The notes under the pieces were generated by a model, which was not told the DNA's origin, did not search any database, and saw nothing but the letters and a program-made list of their open reading frames with translations. DNA of 26,294 nt from JARFQH01 sp041299015. Its GTDB lineage: Bacteria > Desulfobacterota > Desulfobacteria > Desulfobacterales > SG8-13. The stretch lies in the NCBI GenBank assembly GCA_041299015.1, contig JBFYWB010000013.1:1-26294 (forward strand), written 5' to 3'. How positions within the stretch are numbered: the stretch's first letter is position 1; each line of letters starts with the position of its first letter. Shown here piece by piece: positions 13,497 to 22,085 of this stretch. A program made the position numbers and the translations under genes.

Positions 13497-16052
13497 ATGG
13501 CCGCCGAACCAACCTATGCCGAGCTCGTCCAGCGAATTGAAGCCCTCGAACGGGAATTGAATGGCTGCCGCTGCGACCCCGCCGGGGCGCCGGTTCGGCG
13601 AGATCCTTGGACACGGATGGCGGCCGAACAGGTCCGACCGGTCGATGAACAACAGTTTCGTGAAATCGTCGACACTATGGGCGGGGCCATCTGGCTGTTC
13701 GACTGGAAACGCCGCAGGGTCGTCTACGTCAATGCCGCCTACGAGGCCATCTGGGGGAGATCGGCCGCGGCCCTATACGACCGCTGCGCAGAATGGGCTG
13801 AGAGTCTTCACCCGGATGACCTGGCGTTTGCCAAGGAGTCCTTCGTCCGCATCGCCGAAACCGGAAATAGCGAAAAACGCCACTACCGCATCGTCCGCCC
13901 CGACGGCTCCGTTCGCTGGATATCCGACCGGGGGTACGCCATCCGCGACCGGCAGGGGCGAGTAGTGCGACTCGTCGGTATCGCCGAGGACATCACCGAT
14001 CGCAAGCAGGCCGAGGAAACGCTTCGGAAACAAAACCAATACCTGACCGCCCTTCACGAAACGGCCGTCGGGCTGATCAGCCGGCACGAGATCAATGACC
14101 TGCTGCAGAACATCATCGAACGGGCGGCCCGACTGGCCGAGACCGATCACGGCTACATCTATCTCTACGACGACGATACCGATACGATGGCCTTGCGCTA
14201 CGGCATCGGCGAATACAAAAAGTTCATCGCCTACCACATACGAACCGGAAAGGGCCTGACCGGCAAGGTCTGGCAAAGCGGCCAGGCGATCACGATCGAC
14301 GATTACCAAAGCTGGCCGGAAAGAATTCCCGATGATTATTTCAGCGATCTGCGCTCCGTCATCGGCATTCCCCTCAAATCCGGCGATCAGGTGATCGGCG
14401 TGATCGGGCTGGGCCGCTTCGGCGCGGTAAAGGCTTTTCACGAAACTGAAATATCGGTGCTCAAACGCCTCGCCGACCTTGCCGCCATCGCCTACAGCAA
14501 CGCCCGACTAACCGCCGAGCTCCAGTTGGAACTCGGCGAACGGAAGCGCGCGGAAGAGCGCCTGCACCGATACGAAAAGATCGTCGCCACATCGAAGGAT
14601 CTGATGGCGCTGATCGACGGCAATGCCGTTTTTCTAGCCGTCAGCGACAGTTACCTAAAGGCTCATGGCAGAACGCGCGAGGAGATCATCGGCAGCTCGA
14701 TACAGGATCTGATCGGCCGCGCACGATTCGAAAAAGACATCAAACCCAGGTTCGACCGTTGCCTGGCCGGAGAAGAGGTTACCTTCCGGTTGCGGTTTGA
14801 TTTCGCCGGCATTGGCAGCCGCTTCATGGAAGCCAGCTACGCTCCCTACAAGGATGATAACGGGGATATCATCGGCGTTGTCGTGGTCTCCCGCGATATC
14901 ACCGAGACCAAGACCCTTCAAGAGCAACTGCTTCAGTCGCAGAAAATGGAAGCCATCGGCACCCTGGCAGGCGGCATCGCGCATGATTTCAACAACCTCT
15001 TGATGGGGATCCAGGGCCGCACCTCGGTCATGCTGGCCGACATCGACGCCGATCACCCGCATTTCGAAAACCTCAAGGGGATCGAAGGACACATCAGGAG
15101 CGCCTCCAATCTGACACGGCAGTTGCTCGGGTTCGCCCGCGGAGGCAAGTACGAGGTCCAACCACTCGATCTGGGTGCAGTGATTCGGGAGAAAAACCGC
15201 CTGTTCGGCCGCATGCAAAAAGGGATCGTCATTCAGGAAAAACTGCAGCGCGATCTTTGGCCGGTCGAAGCCGACCGCAGCCAGATCGAACAGGTGCTTT
15301 TGAACATTTACATAAACGCCTGGCAGGCCATGCCCGGCAGCGGGAGCCTTTGTGTTCAAACCGCAAACGTCCATCTCGATTCCGATGTCGTTGCGGCACA
15401 CAAACTGTCCGCCGGCCGCTATGTCAAAATTTCGGTCACCGACACCGGCGTCGGGATGGATGCCGCCACTTGTCGCCGCATTTTCGAGCCGTTTTTCACC
15501 ACCAAGGAGATGGGCCGCGGAACCGGCCTGGGCCTGGCCTCGGCATACGGCATCGTCAAGAACCACGGCGGGTTCATCACCGTCGATAGTGTCGAAGGCA
15601 AGGGCACGACCGTCGACATCTACCTGCCCGCAACGGACAAACGAGTGGCAGCCGACGTCGGCACAACCGAACCGTTGCTCCGGGGCGCCGGCACCGTCCT
15701 GCTGGTTGATGACGAAAAGATGATCGTCGCAGTCGGCGCGCAGATGTTGCGTCGTCTCGGCTACGAGGTGCTGACCGCCGGCGGCGGCCGGGAGGCGCTG
15801 CAGATCTGCAAGCGGCATCACGCCCGCATCAGCCTGGTTATTTTGGATTTTATCATGCCCGATCTCGGCGGCGGAGAAACCTGTGCCCTGCTCAAAGCCG
15901 CCCATCCGGCCGTCAAGGTGCTGCTGTCGAGCGGTTACAGTCTCGACGGCAAGGCCGGCGACATCGTCAAATACGGCGGTGACGGTTTCATCCAAAAACC
16001 GTTCGACCTGAACACGCTGTCACAAAAAATCAATGCGGTCTTATCGCGTTGA
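13497..16052 (+). CDS. Hybrid sensor histidine kinase, PAS-GAF-PAS-HisKA-HATPase-REC
   Basis: An 851-aa protein with no membrane segment, so a cytoplasmic sensor. In order: PAS/PAC ~52-175 (ending in GIAEDITDRKQAEE), GAF ~185-340 (GYIYLYDDDTDTM, IGIPLKSGDQVIGVIGLG), PAS ~358-475 (ending in VVVSRDITETK), HisKA with H-box GGIAHDFNN and phospho-His496, HATPase with N-box, DTGVGMD and GTGLGLASAYGIV, and a C-terminal receiver with acidic pair D738-D739 and phospho-Asp784 in LDFIMPD. The HDFNN type kinase fused to its own receiver suggests intramolecular phosphotransfer. AGGAGG at 13484-13489 is 7 bases before the ATG. No DNA-binding output is attached. The next gene, a SpoIIE-type phosphatase, is a possible downstream partner. 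Confidence 0.95.
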   Translation: MAAEPTYAELVQRIEALERELNGCRCDPAGAPVRRDPWTRMAAEQVRPVDEQQFREIVDTMGGAIWLFDWKRRRVVYVNAAYEAIWGRSAAALYDRCAEWAESLHPDDLAFAKESFVRIAETGNSEKRHYRIVRPDGSVRWISDRGYAIRDRQGRVVRLVGIAEDITDRKQAEETLRKQNQYLTALHETAVGLISRHEINDLLQNIIERAARLAETDHGYIYLYDDDTDTMALRYGIGEYKKFIAYHIRTGKGLTGKVWQSGQAITIDDYQSWPERIPDDYFSDLRSVIGIPLKSGDQVIGVIGLGRFGAVKAFHETEISVLKRLADLAAIAYSNARLTAELQLELGERKRAEERLHRYEKIVATSKDLMALIDGNAVFLAVSDSYLKAHGRTREEIIGSSIQDLIGRARFEKDIKPRFDRCLAGEEVTFRLRFDFAGIGSRFMEASYAPYKDDNGDIIGVVVVSRDITETKTLQEQLLQSQKMEAIGTLAGGIAHDFNNLLMGIQGRTSVMLADIDADHPHFENLKGIEGHIRSASNLTRQLLGFARGGKYEVQPLDLGAVIREKNRLFGRMQKGIVIQEKLQRDLWPVEADRSQIEQVLLNIYINAWQAMPGSGSLCVQTANVHLDSDVVAAHKLSAGRYVKISVTDTGVGMDAATCRRIFEPFFTTKEMGRGTGLGLASAYGIVKNHGGFITVDSVEGKGTTVDIYLPATDKRVAADVGTTEPLLRGAGTVLLVDDEKMIVAVGAQMLRRLGYEVLTAGGGREALQICKRHHARISLVILDFIMPDLGGGETCALLKAAHPAVKVLLSSGYSLDGKAGDIVKYGGDGFIQKPFDLNTLSQKINAVLSR

Positions 16053-16148
16053 AGTCCCGCTGCCCACAGCACGCCCGGTCATTGCCGCTGTTCACGCCAG
16101 TCAGCGGGGCCTGGCGGGCAGAGGACGCCCTCGCGCCCATCGGATGGC

Positions 16149-17657
16149 GTGTTTAAAGGTTTTGCGTTCAAGCGACACCCCAGGCGAATAACGCGGCGAT
16201 CGGCCGCAAAAAACAGCCGTCCGTCCGACAGCGAGAAGATCGTGGATAAGAGCGAGTTGCAGCAGGAAATCAAGCGGCTCAAGAAAGAAAAGGCCGTGTA
16301 TCAGGCCCAGAGCCGGTTGCTCGATCATTTCGTATCCGTCGCACGCGTTTCGGCCGACCAGGAGATGGTCAACGCAACGCTGCGGAAGACCCTGGAGGTG
16401 TCGATCGATTTGACCGGTGCGGAAAAAGGCAGCCTGTTTCTGCTCGATGAAAACGGGGTGGTGATCGAGAGCATATTGACCCGGGCGCAAGCGTCCTCGG
16501 ATGAGCGCAACCGGCTGATCGGCACCGTACTGGATCAGGGCCTGGCCGGGTGGGTGCGCCGCCACTGCAATATTGCCAACGGCAACTGCAAGCTCGCCTA
16601 TATCCGCGACACGCAGAAGGACGAGCGCTGGTTGACGCTGCCCGGTCAGCCGTACGAAGTCCGTTCGGCATTGGTCGTGCCGATCATCAGAAAAGAACGG
16701 CTCCTCGGCCTGCTCACGCTGCTGCATTCACGCCCCGGACACTTCGGCACCGAGTCCATAGAGTTGATTGAGATGACCGCCGTTCAAATCGGTGTGGTCC
16801 TGGAGAATGCCACCCTGTACGCAAAACTGGAAGACTCTTTCCAGCGCATCGCGGAGGCCAAAAAGGAAATCGAGATTTATTCCGCCGCGCTGGATCTTGA
16901 AATGGAAAAAGGCCGCAAGATTCAGCAGGATTTCCTGCCCGAGGAGATCCCGAATGTCCCCGGATGGCAGATTGCGGCTTTTCTGCACCCGGCCGTTCAG
17001 GTGTCCGGCGATTTCTACGACGTGTTCGAGTTGTCTCGCGATCATCTCGGCCTGGTTGTGGCCGATGTCTGCGACAAGGGCATCGGTGCGGCTCTTTTCA
17101 TGGCGCTTTTTCGCAGTCTCATCCGCGTAGGCACCTTCGGCATCGAGACATCATCCGGGTCGCCGACCCCGGTCGACGGACTCAGCATCCTGAAGGCGGT
17201 TCGCCACACCAATGCTTACATTACCCGTCATCACGGGAAATTGGGTATGTTCGCCACCATTTTCGTCGGCGCGCTCAACGTGACGACCGGCAGTTTGACC
17301 TATATCAACGCCGGACACGAACCGCCGATCATTTTGACCGCGGCGGGTGAAATCGTCGGGCTCCGGCCGACCGGTCCGGCGGTGGGCTTATTTTCGAAAA
17401 TGAATTTCATCTCCAGACAGGTTCAGCTCGATCCGGGTGATATCTTGATCGCCTGCACGGATGGTGTGACAGAGGCCACGTCACCGACCGGCGCAATCTT
17501 GGGCCGGAAACGGCTTCTTTTGGCCCTTGGAAAGAAATTCGCTTCGGCCCTTGAAACCGTCGACCATATCAGACGCGAGACGTTCGACCACATCGGCCAG
17601 GCCCCGCAAAGCGACGACATTACCCTCTTGTGCGTGCGCAGAAAAACAGAAGCGTGA
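16149..17657 (+). CDS. GAF domain plus SpoIIE/RsbU-type PP2C serine phosphatase
   Basis: A 502-aa protein. After a basic N-terminus come a short coiled coil (~35-50), a GAF domain (~60-205, with GSLFLLDENG and VVPIIRKERLLGLLTLL), a second helix (~210-255) and a PP2C-like phosphatase domain (~265-500). Metal-site motifs are present: SGDFYDVF with D288, VVADVCDKGIGAALFMA, FATIFVGAL, INAGHEPP, CTDGVTEA and a final DDITLL. This class dephosphorylates STAS-domain anti-anti-sigma factors or other phosphoserine proteins. No anti-sigma kinase of the RsbW type is adjacent; the nearest STAS-like gene is at 21790 on the other strand, and a Ser/Thr kinase is at 9939. The GTG at 16149 has no clear ribosome binding site; GTG at 16242 (after GCGAGAAG) is an alternative start that keeps all domains. 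Confidence 0.92.
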   Translation: MFKGFAFKRHPRRITRRSAAKNSRPSDSEKIVDKSELQQEIKRLKKEKAVYQAQSRLLDHFVSVARVSADQEMVNATLRKTLEVSIDLTGAEKGSLFLLDENGVVIESILTRAQASSDERNRLIGTVLDQGLAGWVRRHCNIANGNCKLAYIRDTQKDERWLTLPGQPYEVRSALVVPIIRKERLLGLLTLLHSRPGHFGTESIELIEMTAVQIGVVLENATLYAKLEDSFQRIAEAKKEIEIYSAALDLEMEKGRKIQQDFLPEEIPNVPGWQIAAFLHPAVQVSGDFYDVFELSRDHLGLVVADVCDKGIGAALFMALFRSLIRVGTFGIETSSGSPTPVDGLSILKAVRHTNAYITRHHGKLGMFATIFVGALNVTTGSLTYINAGHEPPIILTAAGEIVGLRPTGPAVGLFSKMNFISRQVQLDPGDILIACTDGVTEATSPTGAILGRKRLLLALGKKFASALETVDHIRRETFDHIGQAPQSDDITLLCVRRKTEA

Positions 17658-18023
17658 ACCGGCGGTCGAAATCGGCAGACGGGCGCGCTTTAAGTCACTC
17701 ATCCGCCGGCCGGCCGCAGAGCCCACCGGAAGATCTTCACCCCTTATTGACCGCCCCCCCGCATTAATGCTATCCAAAGTCCAAGCGCAAGGATTCGCCG
17801 GGTCGCGGACTTAAGTGACCGTGCACAACGCTTAAACCCTCCTTTCGGATCCCTTGCGCTTTCAACGTGTTACTTCTGCTGACCGTGGAACCTGGATTAA
17901 AACCGCAGAAAAAAACCACCCGCCGGGCCATTTACATCACCCGCACAGAGCGAGAACGCCGGCCGGGGTCAAAAGATGGCGGTGAAGGTTGGGTGCTGCC
18001 ATCCAGCCGGGAAAAATGGTGCC
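17658..18023 (+). other. Gene-free stretch upstream of fabV
   Basis: About 366 bases. It holds a perfect 10-bp palindrome GCATTAATGC (17761-17770), an 8-bp palindrome ACTTAAGT near 17810, and TTGACC at 17747-17752 that could be a -35 box, although the matching -10 (TATCCA at 17771, spacing 18) is poor. Open frames here encode Arg/Pro-rich products without recognisable features and run into fabV in another frame. No clear terminator follows the phosphatase gene. Confidence 0.45.
17761..17770. promoter_or_regulatory. 10-bp palindrome upstream of fabV, possible operator
   Basis: GCATTAATGC is perfectly self-complementary and falls between a -35-like TTGACC (17747-17752) and a weak -10. A site like this would suit a dimeric repressor of fatty-acid genes, but the distance to the fabV start is about 250 bases and the match to any known operator is not established. 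Confidence 0.25.
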
Positions 18024-19199
18024 ATGATACTCGCGCCCAGGATTCGAAACAACATCTGCATCAACGCCCACCCGTTGGGATGCGCCGCCCAGGTGCGCGA
18101 GCAGATCCAATACGCGACGGCGCGTGGAAAAATCGACGGCCCCCGAAAGGTCTTGGTGGTCGGCGCATCGAACGGCTACGGGCTGGCCGCCAGAATCGTC
18201 TCGGCCTTCGCTGCGGGTGCCGCCACGATCGGCATCGGCTACGAAAAAAGCGGCAGCGCCCACCGAACCGCCACGGCGGGGTGGTACAACAGCCAGGCTT
18301 TTCGAAAAGAGGCCGCCTATGAAGGTCTAGGGGCCTGGAACGTCAACGGGGATGCGTTTGCGGAGGAGACCAAAACCAATGTCGCCGGGCTGATCAAGGA
18401 AAAACTCGGTCGTCTCGATTTTCTGGTTTACAGCATCGCGGCCCCGCGCCGGATGGACCCCGTAACCGGTGAGCTCTATACATCGGTCATCAAGCCGATC
18501 GGCAAGCCGTTCACGGCCAAGACGCTCGATTTTCTCACCGGCAAGGTCGATGAGATCACGGCCGAACCGGCCACCGCCGAAGAAGTCCGGCAGACCGTGA
18601 AGGTCATGGGCGGTGAAGACTGGTTTCTGTGGCTGAAGAAGCTGCGCGCGGCCGATCTCCTGGCGCCGGGATTTCTGACCGTCGCCTTCTCCTACGTCGG
18701 TTCGGAGCACACCCGGGCCCTCTATCGCGACGGCACGATCGGCGCCGCCAAGAAGGACCTGGAGAAAAAAGTCGCTGACATCAACAAACTGCTGGCGCCG
18801 CTCGGGGGGAAGGCGCTGATCAGCGTCAACAAGGCCCTGATCACCAGGGCCAGTGCGGTGATTCCGGCCGTGCCGCTCTATATCGCCCTTCTCTACCGGG
18901 TCATGAAAGCCGGCCGCCGGCACGAAGGCTGCATCGCCCAGATGTACCGACTCTACCACGACCACCTTTTCTGCGGCCTTCCCCCGCGCGTGGATGAAAA
19001 AGGCCGTATCCGTATCGACGACGCTGAAATGCGCCCGGAGGTCCAGCAAACGGTCTCCGAACTCTGGGAGAAGGTCGACACCGGCAACATCGGGGAACTG
19101 GCCGACATCGATGGCCTGCAGCAGGAATTCCTGCGACACCACGGTTTCGGCATGCCGGGCATCGACTACAGCCGGGAGATCGATCCGGCCGATATCTGA
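18024..19199 (+). CDS. fabV: Trans-2-enoyl-CoA/enoyl-ACP reductase FabV
   Basis: A 391-aa reductase, the usual FabV size (about 400). It catalyses NADH-dependent reduction of the trans-2 double bond of enoyl-ACP or enoyl-CoA, the last step of each fatty-acid elongation round. Diagnostic features are the N-terminal ICINAHPLGC, the nucleotide loop VVGASNGYGLAARI (~44-57), YSIAAPRR, and the FabV-specific active site Y-x8-K (YRDGTIGAAK, Tyr234 and Lys243). The in-frame ATG at 17976 would add 16 residues not found in the family; the ATG at 18024 gives MILAPRIRNNICINAHP, matching normal FabV starts. It stands alone, without other fab genes, and is convergent with proA. FabV enzymes are known for triclosan resistance. 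Confidence 0.95.
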   Translation: MILAPRIRNNICINAHPLGCAAQVREQIQYATARGKIDGPRKVLVVGASNGYGLAARIVSAFAAGAATIGIGYEKSGSAHRTATAGWYNSQAFRKEAAYEGLGAWNVNGDAFAEETKTNVAGLIKEKLGRLDFLVYSIAAPRRMDPVTGELYTSVIKPIGKPFTAKTLDFLTGKVDEITAEPATAEEVRQTVKVMGGEDWFLWLKKLRAADLLAPGFLTVAFSYVGSEHTRALYRDGTIGAAKKDLEKKVADINKLLAPLGGKALISVNKALITRASAVIPAVPLYIALLYRVMKAGRRHEGCIAQMYRLYHDHLFCGLPPRVDEKGRIRIDDAEMRPEVQQTVSELWEKVDTGNIGELADIDGLQQEFLRHHGFGMPGIDYSREIDPADI

Positions 19200-19271
19200 A
19201 CAAGCGGCCCCCGCCCCGGGACGTCACCCGCGGCAGGCGGCACGCGCACGGACCGCAAAGCCGGACTTTCC

Positions 19272-20570
19272 CTATTCCCCGAAGATTTTCCGAAGGGGCC
19301 GGTGGGTGAAGGGTCTGGCGTTGGCGCCGACATAGTCCGCAACAATGTGGCCGCGGCCGATCAGCCGCCATTTGTAGATCACCAACCCTTCCAGTCCCAC
19401 CGGTCCGCGGGCGTGGATTTTACTCGTGCTGATGCCGACCTCGGCCCCCAACCCATACCGGAAGCCGTCGCTGAACCGGCTGCTGCAGTTAAGGAAAACG
19501 TCGGCCGAATCGACGCCGTCCATGAAGCGCACCCCCCTGTCGCGCTCGGCGGTCACGATCACATCGGTGTGCCGCGAACCGTAGCGATTGATGTGGGCGA
19601 CAGCCTCTTCCAACCCGGCCACGACCTTGACCGCCAGGACCAGGTCGAGATACTCGGTGCGCCAATCTTCGTCCGTTGCCGGCCTGACGTCGATCAGCTT
19701 GCGGGTCTCTGCGCAGCCTCTGATCGCGACCCCTTTGTCTTCCAAAGCCGCCTTGATCTGGGGTAGAAAGGCACCGGCGACCTCCCGGTGCACCAAAAGG
19801 GTCTCGGCCGCATTGCACACCGCCACATACTGGCATTTGCTGTCCACGACGATCCGCACGGCCATGGCGAGGTCGGCCTTTTTGTCGATATACACATGGC
19901 AGATGCCGTCGGCATGGCCCATGACCGGTATGCGCGTGTTTTCCATGATGTGTTGGACGAAGGCATTGCTGCCCCGCGGAATGATCAGGTCGATTCGGTC
20001 GTTGAGCCGCAGCATTTGCGCCGCGTCGGCGCGGCTCTCCAGCAGGGCCAGCCAACCGGCGGGAATCCCTGCTTTTTCACCGGCCGCGGCGATAATCTCG
20101 GCCAGGATGCGGTTGGTTTCGGCCGCTTCGCGGCCGCCTTTCAACAGCACGGCGTTGCCGCTCTTGAGACACAAGCAGGATATCTGAACCAGGGCGTCGG
20201 GTCTGGATTCGAAAATCATCCCGATCACACCGATGGGGCAGCTCACCTTGTAGAGTTCGAGGCCTTCGTCCAGTTCGATCGCGTTCAGCGTGACCCCCAC
20301 CGGATCCGCAAGCCCGATCAGGCTGGCCAGGCCGCCGCAGGCCTCTTTGATCTTGTCCTCGTCGAAGCGCAGCCGCTTGAGCAGGGGCGCGGCCAGTTTT
20401 TCCGCCCCGGACCGCTCCAGGTCGACACGGTTGGCCGCGCTTATGTCGGCCGCACGCTGCACCAGCGCCCGCGAGATTTCGGCCAGCGCCGCGTTTTTTT
20501 GCGCACCGGCGCGCGCCGCCAGTTGAATGGCGGCCTCTTTGGCCCGCAACGCCGCTTGATCGATGTCCAC
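19272..20570 (-). CDS. proA: Gamma-glutamyl phosphate reductase
   Basis: Catalyses NADPH-dependent reduction of gamma-glutamyl phosphate to glutamate semialdehyde, the second step of proline synthesis. The protein is 432 aa, close to the usual ~420. It carries ADPVG, CPIGVIGMIFESRPDALVQISCLCLKSGNAVLLKGG in family order, the catalytic Cys in YVAVCNAAETLLVH, FLNCSSRFSDGFRYGLGAEVGIST and the C-terminal GPVGLEGLVIYKW. The GTG at 20570 is chosen because AAGGAG (20577-20582, minus strand) lies 6 bases upstream; the frame continues open to 20702, but that part is not ProA-like. No proB or obgE is adjacent, unlike many genomes. It is convergent with fabV, 72 bases apart, with no obvious terminator between them. 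Confidence 0.96.
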   Translation of the reverse strand: MDIDQAALRAKEAAIQLAARAGAQKNAALAEISRALVQRAADISAANRVDLERSGAEKLAAPLLKRLRFDEDKIKEACGGLASLIGLADPVGVTLNAIELDEGLELYKVSCPIGVIGMIFESRPDALVQISCLCLKSGNAVLLKGGREAAETNRILAEIIAAAGEKAGIPAGWLALLESRADAAQMLRLNDRIDLIIPRGSNAFVQHIMENTRIPVMGHADGICHVYIDKKADLAMAVRIVVDSKCQYVAVCNAAETLLVHREVAGAFLPQIKAALEDKGVAIRGCAETRKLIDVRPATDEDWRTEYLDLVLAVKVVAGLEEAVAHINRYGSRHTDVIVTAERDRGVRFMDGVDSADVFLNCSSRFSDGFRYGLGAEVGISTSKIHARGPVGLEGLVIYKWRLIGRGHIVADYVGANARPFTHRPLRKIFGE

Positions 20571-20936
20571 CAGGTTCTCCTTTTGTCCGGGTTGAGCGGA
20601 GCGCGGTCGATTCAATCCGGCGGCTTCACGCTTCCGCAAGCGCATTCCAGCAATGTTGACTTCAGGCCCGGCAACCACCGGCAACCCGAGGCGACGACAC
20701 ACCGGTCTCCCGCCGGCAACGGTTATCCCTACACCGATCCGCTCCTGAACTCAATACCTTAGGCGTCTTTTCCGGAGATAGACGCGCCGGCCATCACCGG
20801 CGCGGACGGGACCGTCCACCCCGACACGCTGCGCCCCTGCGGGGCCGAATCTCCGATCCCGCATGCGGTGGGCGGCTGCACGCAAAGAAGATAAAACGGT
20901 CGGTCGGCTGCAGCCGTGAGCGTGAAGATCGAAGGA
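20571..20936 (-). other. Gap between the PilZ-like gene and proA
   Basis: About 366 bases. In minus-strand order it has a 12-base palindrome CGGCTGCAGCCG (20905-20916) followed within about ten bases by a T-rich run, which may be a weak terminator for the PilZ-like gene; the 8-bp hairpin at 20783-20804; and an unresolved proA promoter. A minus-strand TTGAGT near 20753 has no good -10 partner. Open frames through this stretch look like shadows. Confidence 0.4.
20783..20804 (-). terminator. Hairpin downstream of the PilZ-like gene, possible terminator
   Basis: CGCGCCGG (20783-20790) and CCGGCGCG (20797-20804) form a perfect 8-bp stem with a 6-base loop, about 130 bases after the PilZ-like stop and upstream of proA. 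The sequence after it on the minus strand (TCTATCT) is only mildly T-rich, so intrinsic termination is uncertain. Confidence 0.35.
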
Positions 20937-21263
20937 TCAGTAGGTGTATGCGTAGCGCATGCCCATTTCATATGCCAGTCCGTCCTCGTCCATGACCTCC
21001 GCGACCCAGCGCACCTCGGCCAACCCCATCGCCCGAACACAGCTGTGGTCCTCAAGACGATCCGATGACGGAAAATCCAGCATCCGGACGATGAGATTCG
21101 TGCCGGGTTTGAAGGCCTTTCTCGAAACCAGCACCATTTCGTTCTCGGTGCGCTTGATCGAATAAGCCGTAAAAACGTCACTCCGGCCCGTCAGCTTGAT
21201 ACACTCGGCATGCAACTTCGCCGTTCCGCACATCTGCGGGGCGTCTTTCGGTTCAGTGTTCAT
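20937..21263 (-). CDS. Short PilZ-like domain protein
   Basis: A 108-aa cytoplasmic protein with the late beta-barrel part of a PilZ-like fold: MVLVSRKAFKPGTNLIVRMLDFP, then RAMGLAEVRWVAEVMDEDGLAYEMGMRY. Similar short proteins occur in Desulfobacterota. The canonical c-di-GMP contacts (RxxxR and D/N-x-S-x-x-G) are not evident: the second motif region reads TENEMVL. Ligand binding is therefore doubtful, and it may act as an adaptor. The start is certain, with an unusually complete Shine-Dalgarno immediately upstream. It is the last gene of the minus-strand group REC(Glu)-STAS-DksA-PilZ, 103 bases after the DksA-type gene. Confidence 0.65.
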   Translation of the reverse strand: MNTEPKDAPQMCGTAKLHAECIKLTGRSDVFTAYSIKRTENEMVLVSRKAFKPGTNLIVRMLDFPSSDRLEDHSCVRAMGLAEVRWVAEVMDEDGLAYEMGMRYAYTY

Positions 21264-21276
21264 AAATCACCTCCTT
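21264..21276 (-). promoter_or_regulatory. Near-perfect Shine-Dalgarno sequence
   Basis: AAGGAGGTGATTT directly precedes the ATG at 21263. Eleven consecutive bases (AAGGAGGTGAT) pair with the 3' end of typical 16S rRNA, far more than elsewhere in this window. It predicts strong translation initiation of the PilZ-like protein. Confidence 0.7.
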
Positions 21277-21366
21277 GCCTGACATCCGATGCGACGATAC
21301 CGGATACCAGGCACGGCGTCCGGATCGGTTGGGTGCCGGTGAAAGCCGTCGCCACTCGCCCCAAGC

Positions 21367-21729
21367 CTATTCGCCCAACACCCGTTCGAGCGTCTCCCGC
21401 ACCCTCTTGCAGTCGATGCAGTGCGTGGTGACGGGCCGGGCCTTGAGCCGTTTCAGCGCGATCGGCTCACCGCACATTTCACAGATCCCGAAAGTTCCTT
21501 CGTCGATCCGTTTGAGTGCATTTCTGATCTTGCGGATGAGTTTGCTTTCCCGGTCGCGCATGCGCAGCGCGAAGTCCCGGTCGGTCTCGAGGGATGCCTG
21601 ATCGATGAGATCGGAAGAGTTGACCGAAGCGCCCAGCAAGCCGACGATGGCGTGATCGGCCTGCCGCAGAAGCTGTGCCTGCCAATCGTTCAATACCTCT
21701 CTGAAGTATCTCAGCTCCGATTTTTTCAT
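21367..21729 (-). CDS. DksA/TraR-family C4 zinc-finger protein
   Basis: A 120-aa protein with a coiled-coil N-terminal part and a C-terminal four-cysteine zinc finger C83-x2-C86-x17-C104-x2-C107, the same spacing as DksA. The acidic tip that DksA inserts into the RNA polymerase secondary channel is kept: D40-L-I-D43-Q-A45 matches the D-x-x-D-x-A of E. coli DksA, followed by a similar LETDRDFALRMRDRESKLIRKI helix. It probably modulates transcription initiation with ppGpp, as DksA does. It is shorter than E. coli DksA (151 aa) at the N-terminus. RBS GGAGG is a few bases before the ATG. It lies in a minus-strand series of small regulators and may be one of several DksA paralogues in the genome. 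Confidence 0.92.
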   Translation of the reverse strand: MKKSELRYFREVLNDWQAQLLRQADHAIVGLLGASVNSSDLIDQASLETDRDFALRMRDRESKLIRKIRNALKRIDEGTFGICEMCGEPIALKRLKARPVTTHCIDCKRVRETLERVLGE

Positions 21730-21789
21730 GCTGCCTCCGCTGGTGTTTGAATTTCCGACGACCCGCTGCGACGGCGCCGCCGCAGCGGG

Positions 21790-22068
21790 TCATTCCTCTG
21801 CCAAGGCTCCTTTGAATCTGCCCGTATAGTCGATATCGACGCCCCCCTTGCTTATCTCGGCGACATGGGCCCTGAAGATATCGGCCCCGAATGCCTCGAC
21901 CGATCTGAGGCCATCGGTATGGATGGTGATCCTGGCGGCCTCACGGCCCTTCTTCCCGATGAGGTTGAGCAGCCTGAAAGCCGAACTGCCGTCGAAATCC
22001 CCGAGGATCTTCAGATTGAGTCGTTTCATATCGCCGCCGATGACATCCACGCGAAAATTGTTGGCCAT
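21790..22068 (-). CDS. STAS-like small protein lacking the usual phospho-serine
   Basis: A 92-aa protein whose pattern fits a STAS (anti-anti-sigma) fold: LNLKILGDFDGSSAFRLLNLI, then ARITIHTDGLRSVEAFGADIFRAHVAEI, then DIDYTGRF. In SpoIIAA-type proteins the DSSG segment at this place holds the phosphorylated Ser; here the stretch is VEAFG (58-61), with no Ser or Thr at the expected position. It may be a structural adaptor. The match is weak and from pattern only. The ATG at 22068 is chosen because GGGAGG lies about 10 bases upstream; an in-frame GTG at 22089 would translate the ribosome binding site itself. It starts 17 bases after the receiver gene ends, so the two are probably one operon. 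Confidence 0.55.
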   Translation of the reverse strand: MANNFRVDVIGGDMKRLNLKILGDFDGSSAFRLLNLIGKKGREAARITIHTDGLRSVEAFGADIFRAHVAEISKGGVDIDYTGRFKGALAEE

Positions 22069-22085
22069 AACGGGACGACCTCCCT

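Noticed and set aside
14655..15995. 446-codon minus-strand frame opposite the hybrid kinase
   Set aside because: The kinase motifs are on the plus strand; the antisense frame has no ribosome binding site and no domain.
17867..18322. 151-codon plus-strand frame overlapping the start of fabV
   Set aside because: Its second half is fabV read in another frame and its composition is Arg/Pro-rich; fabV is clearly the real gene.
19302..20762. Plus-strand open frames opposite proA
   Set aside because: ProA is unmistakable on the minus strand, with its catalytic Cys and correct length.
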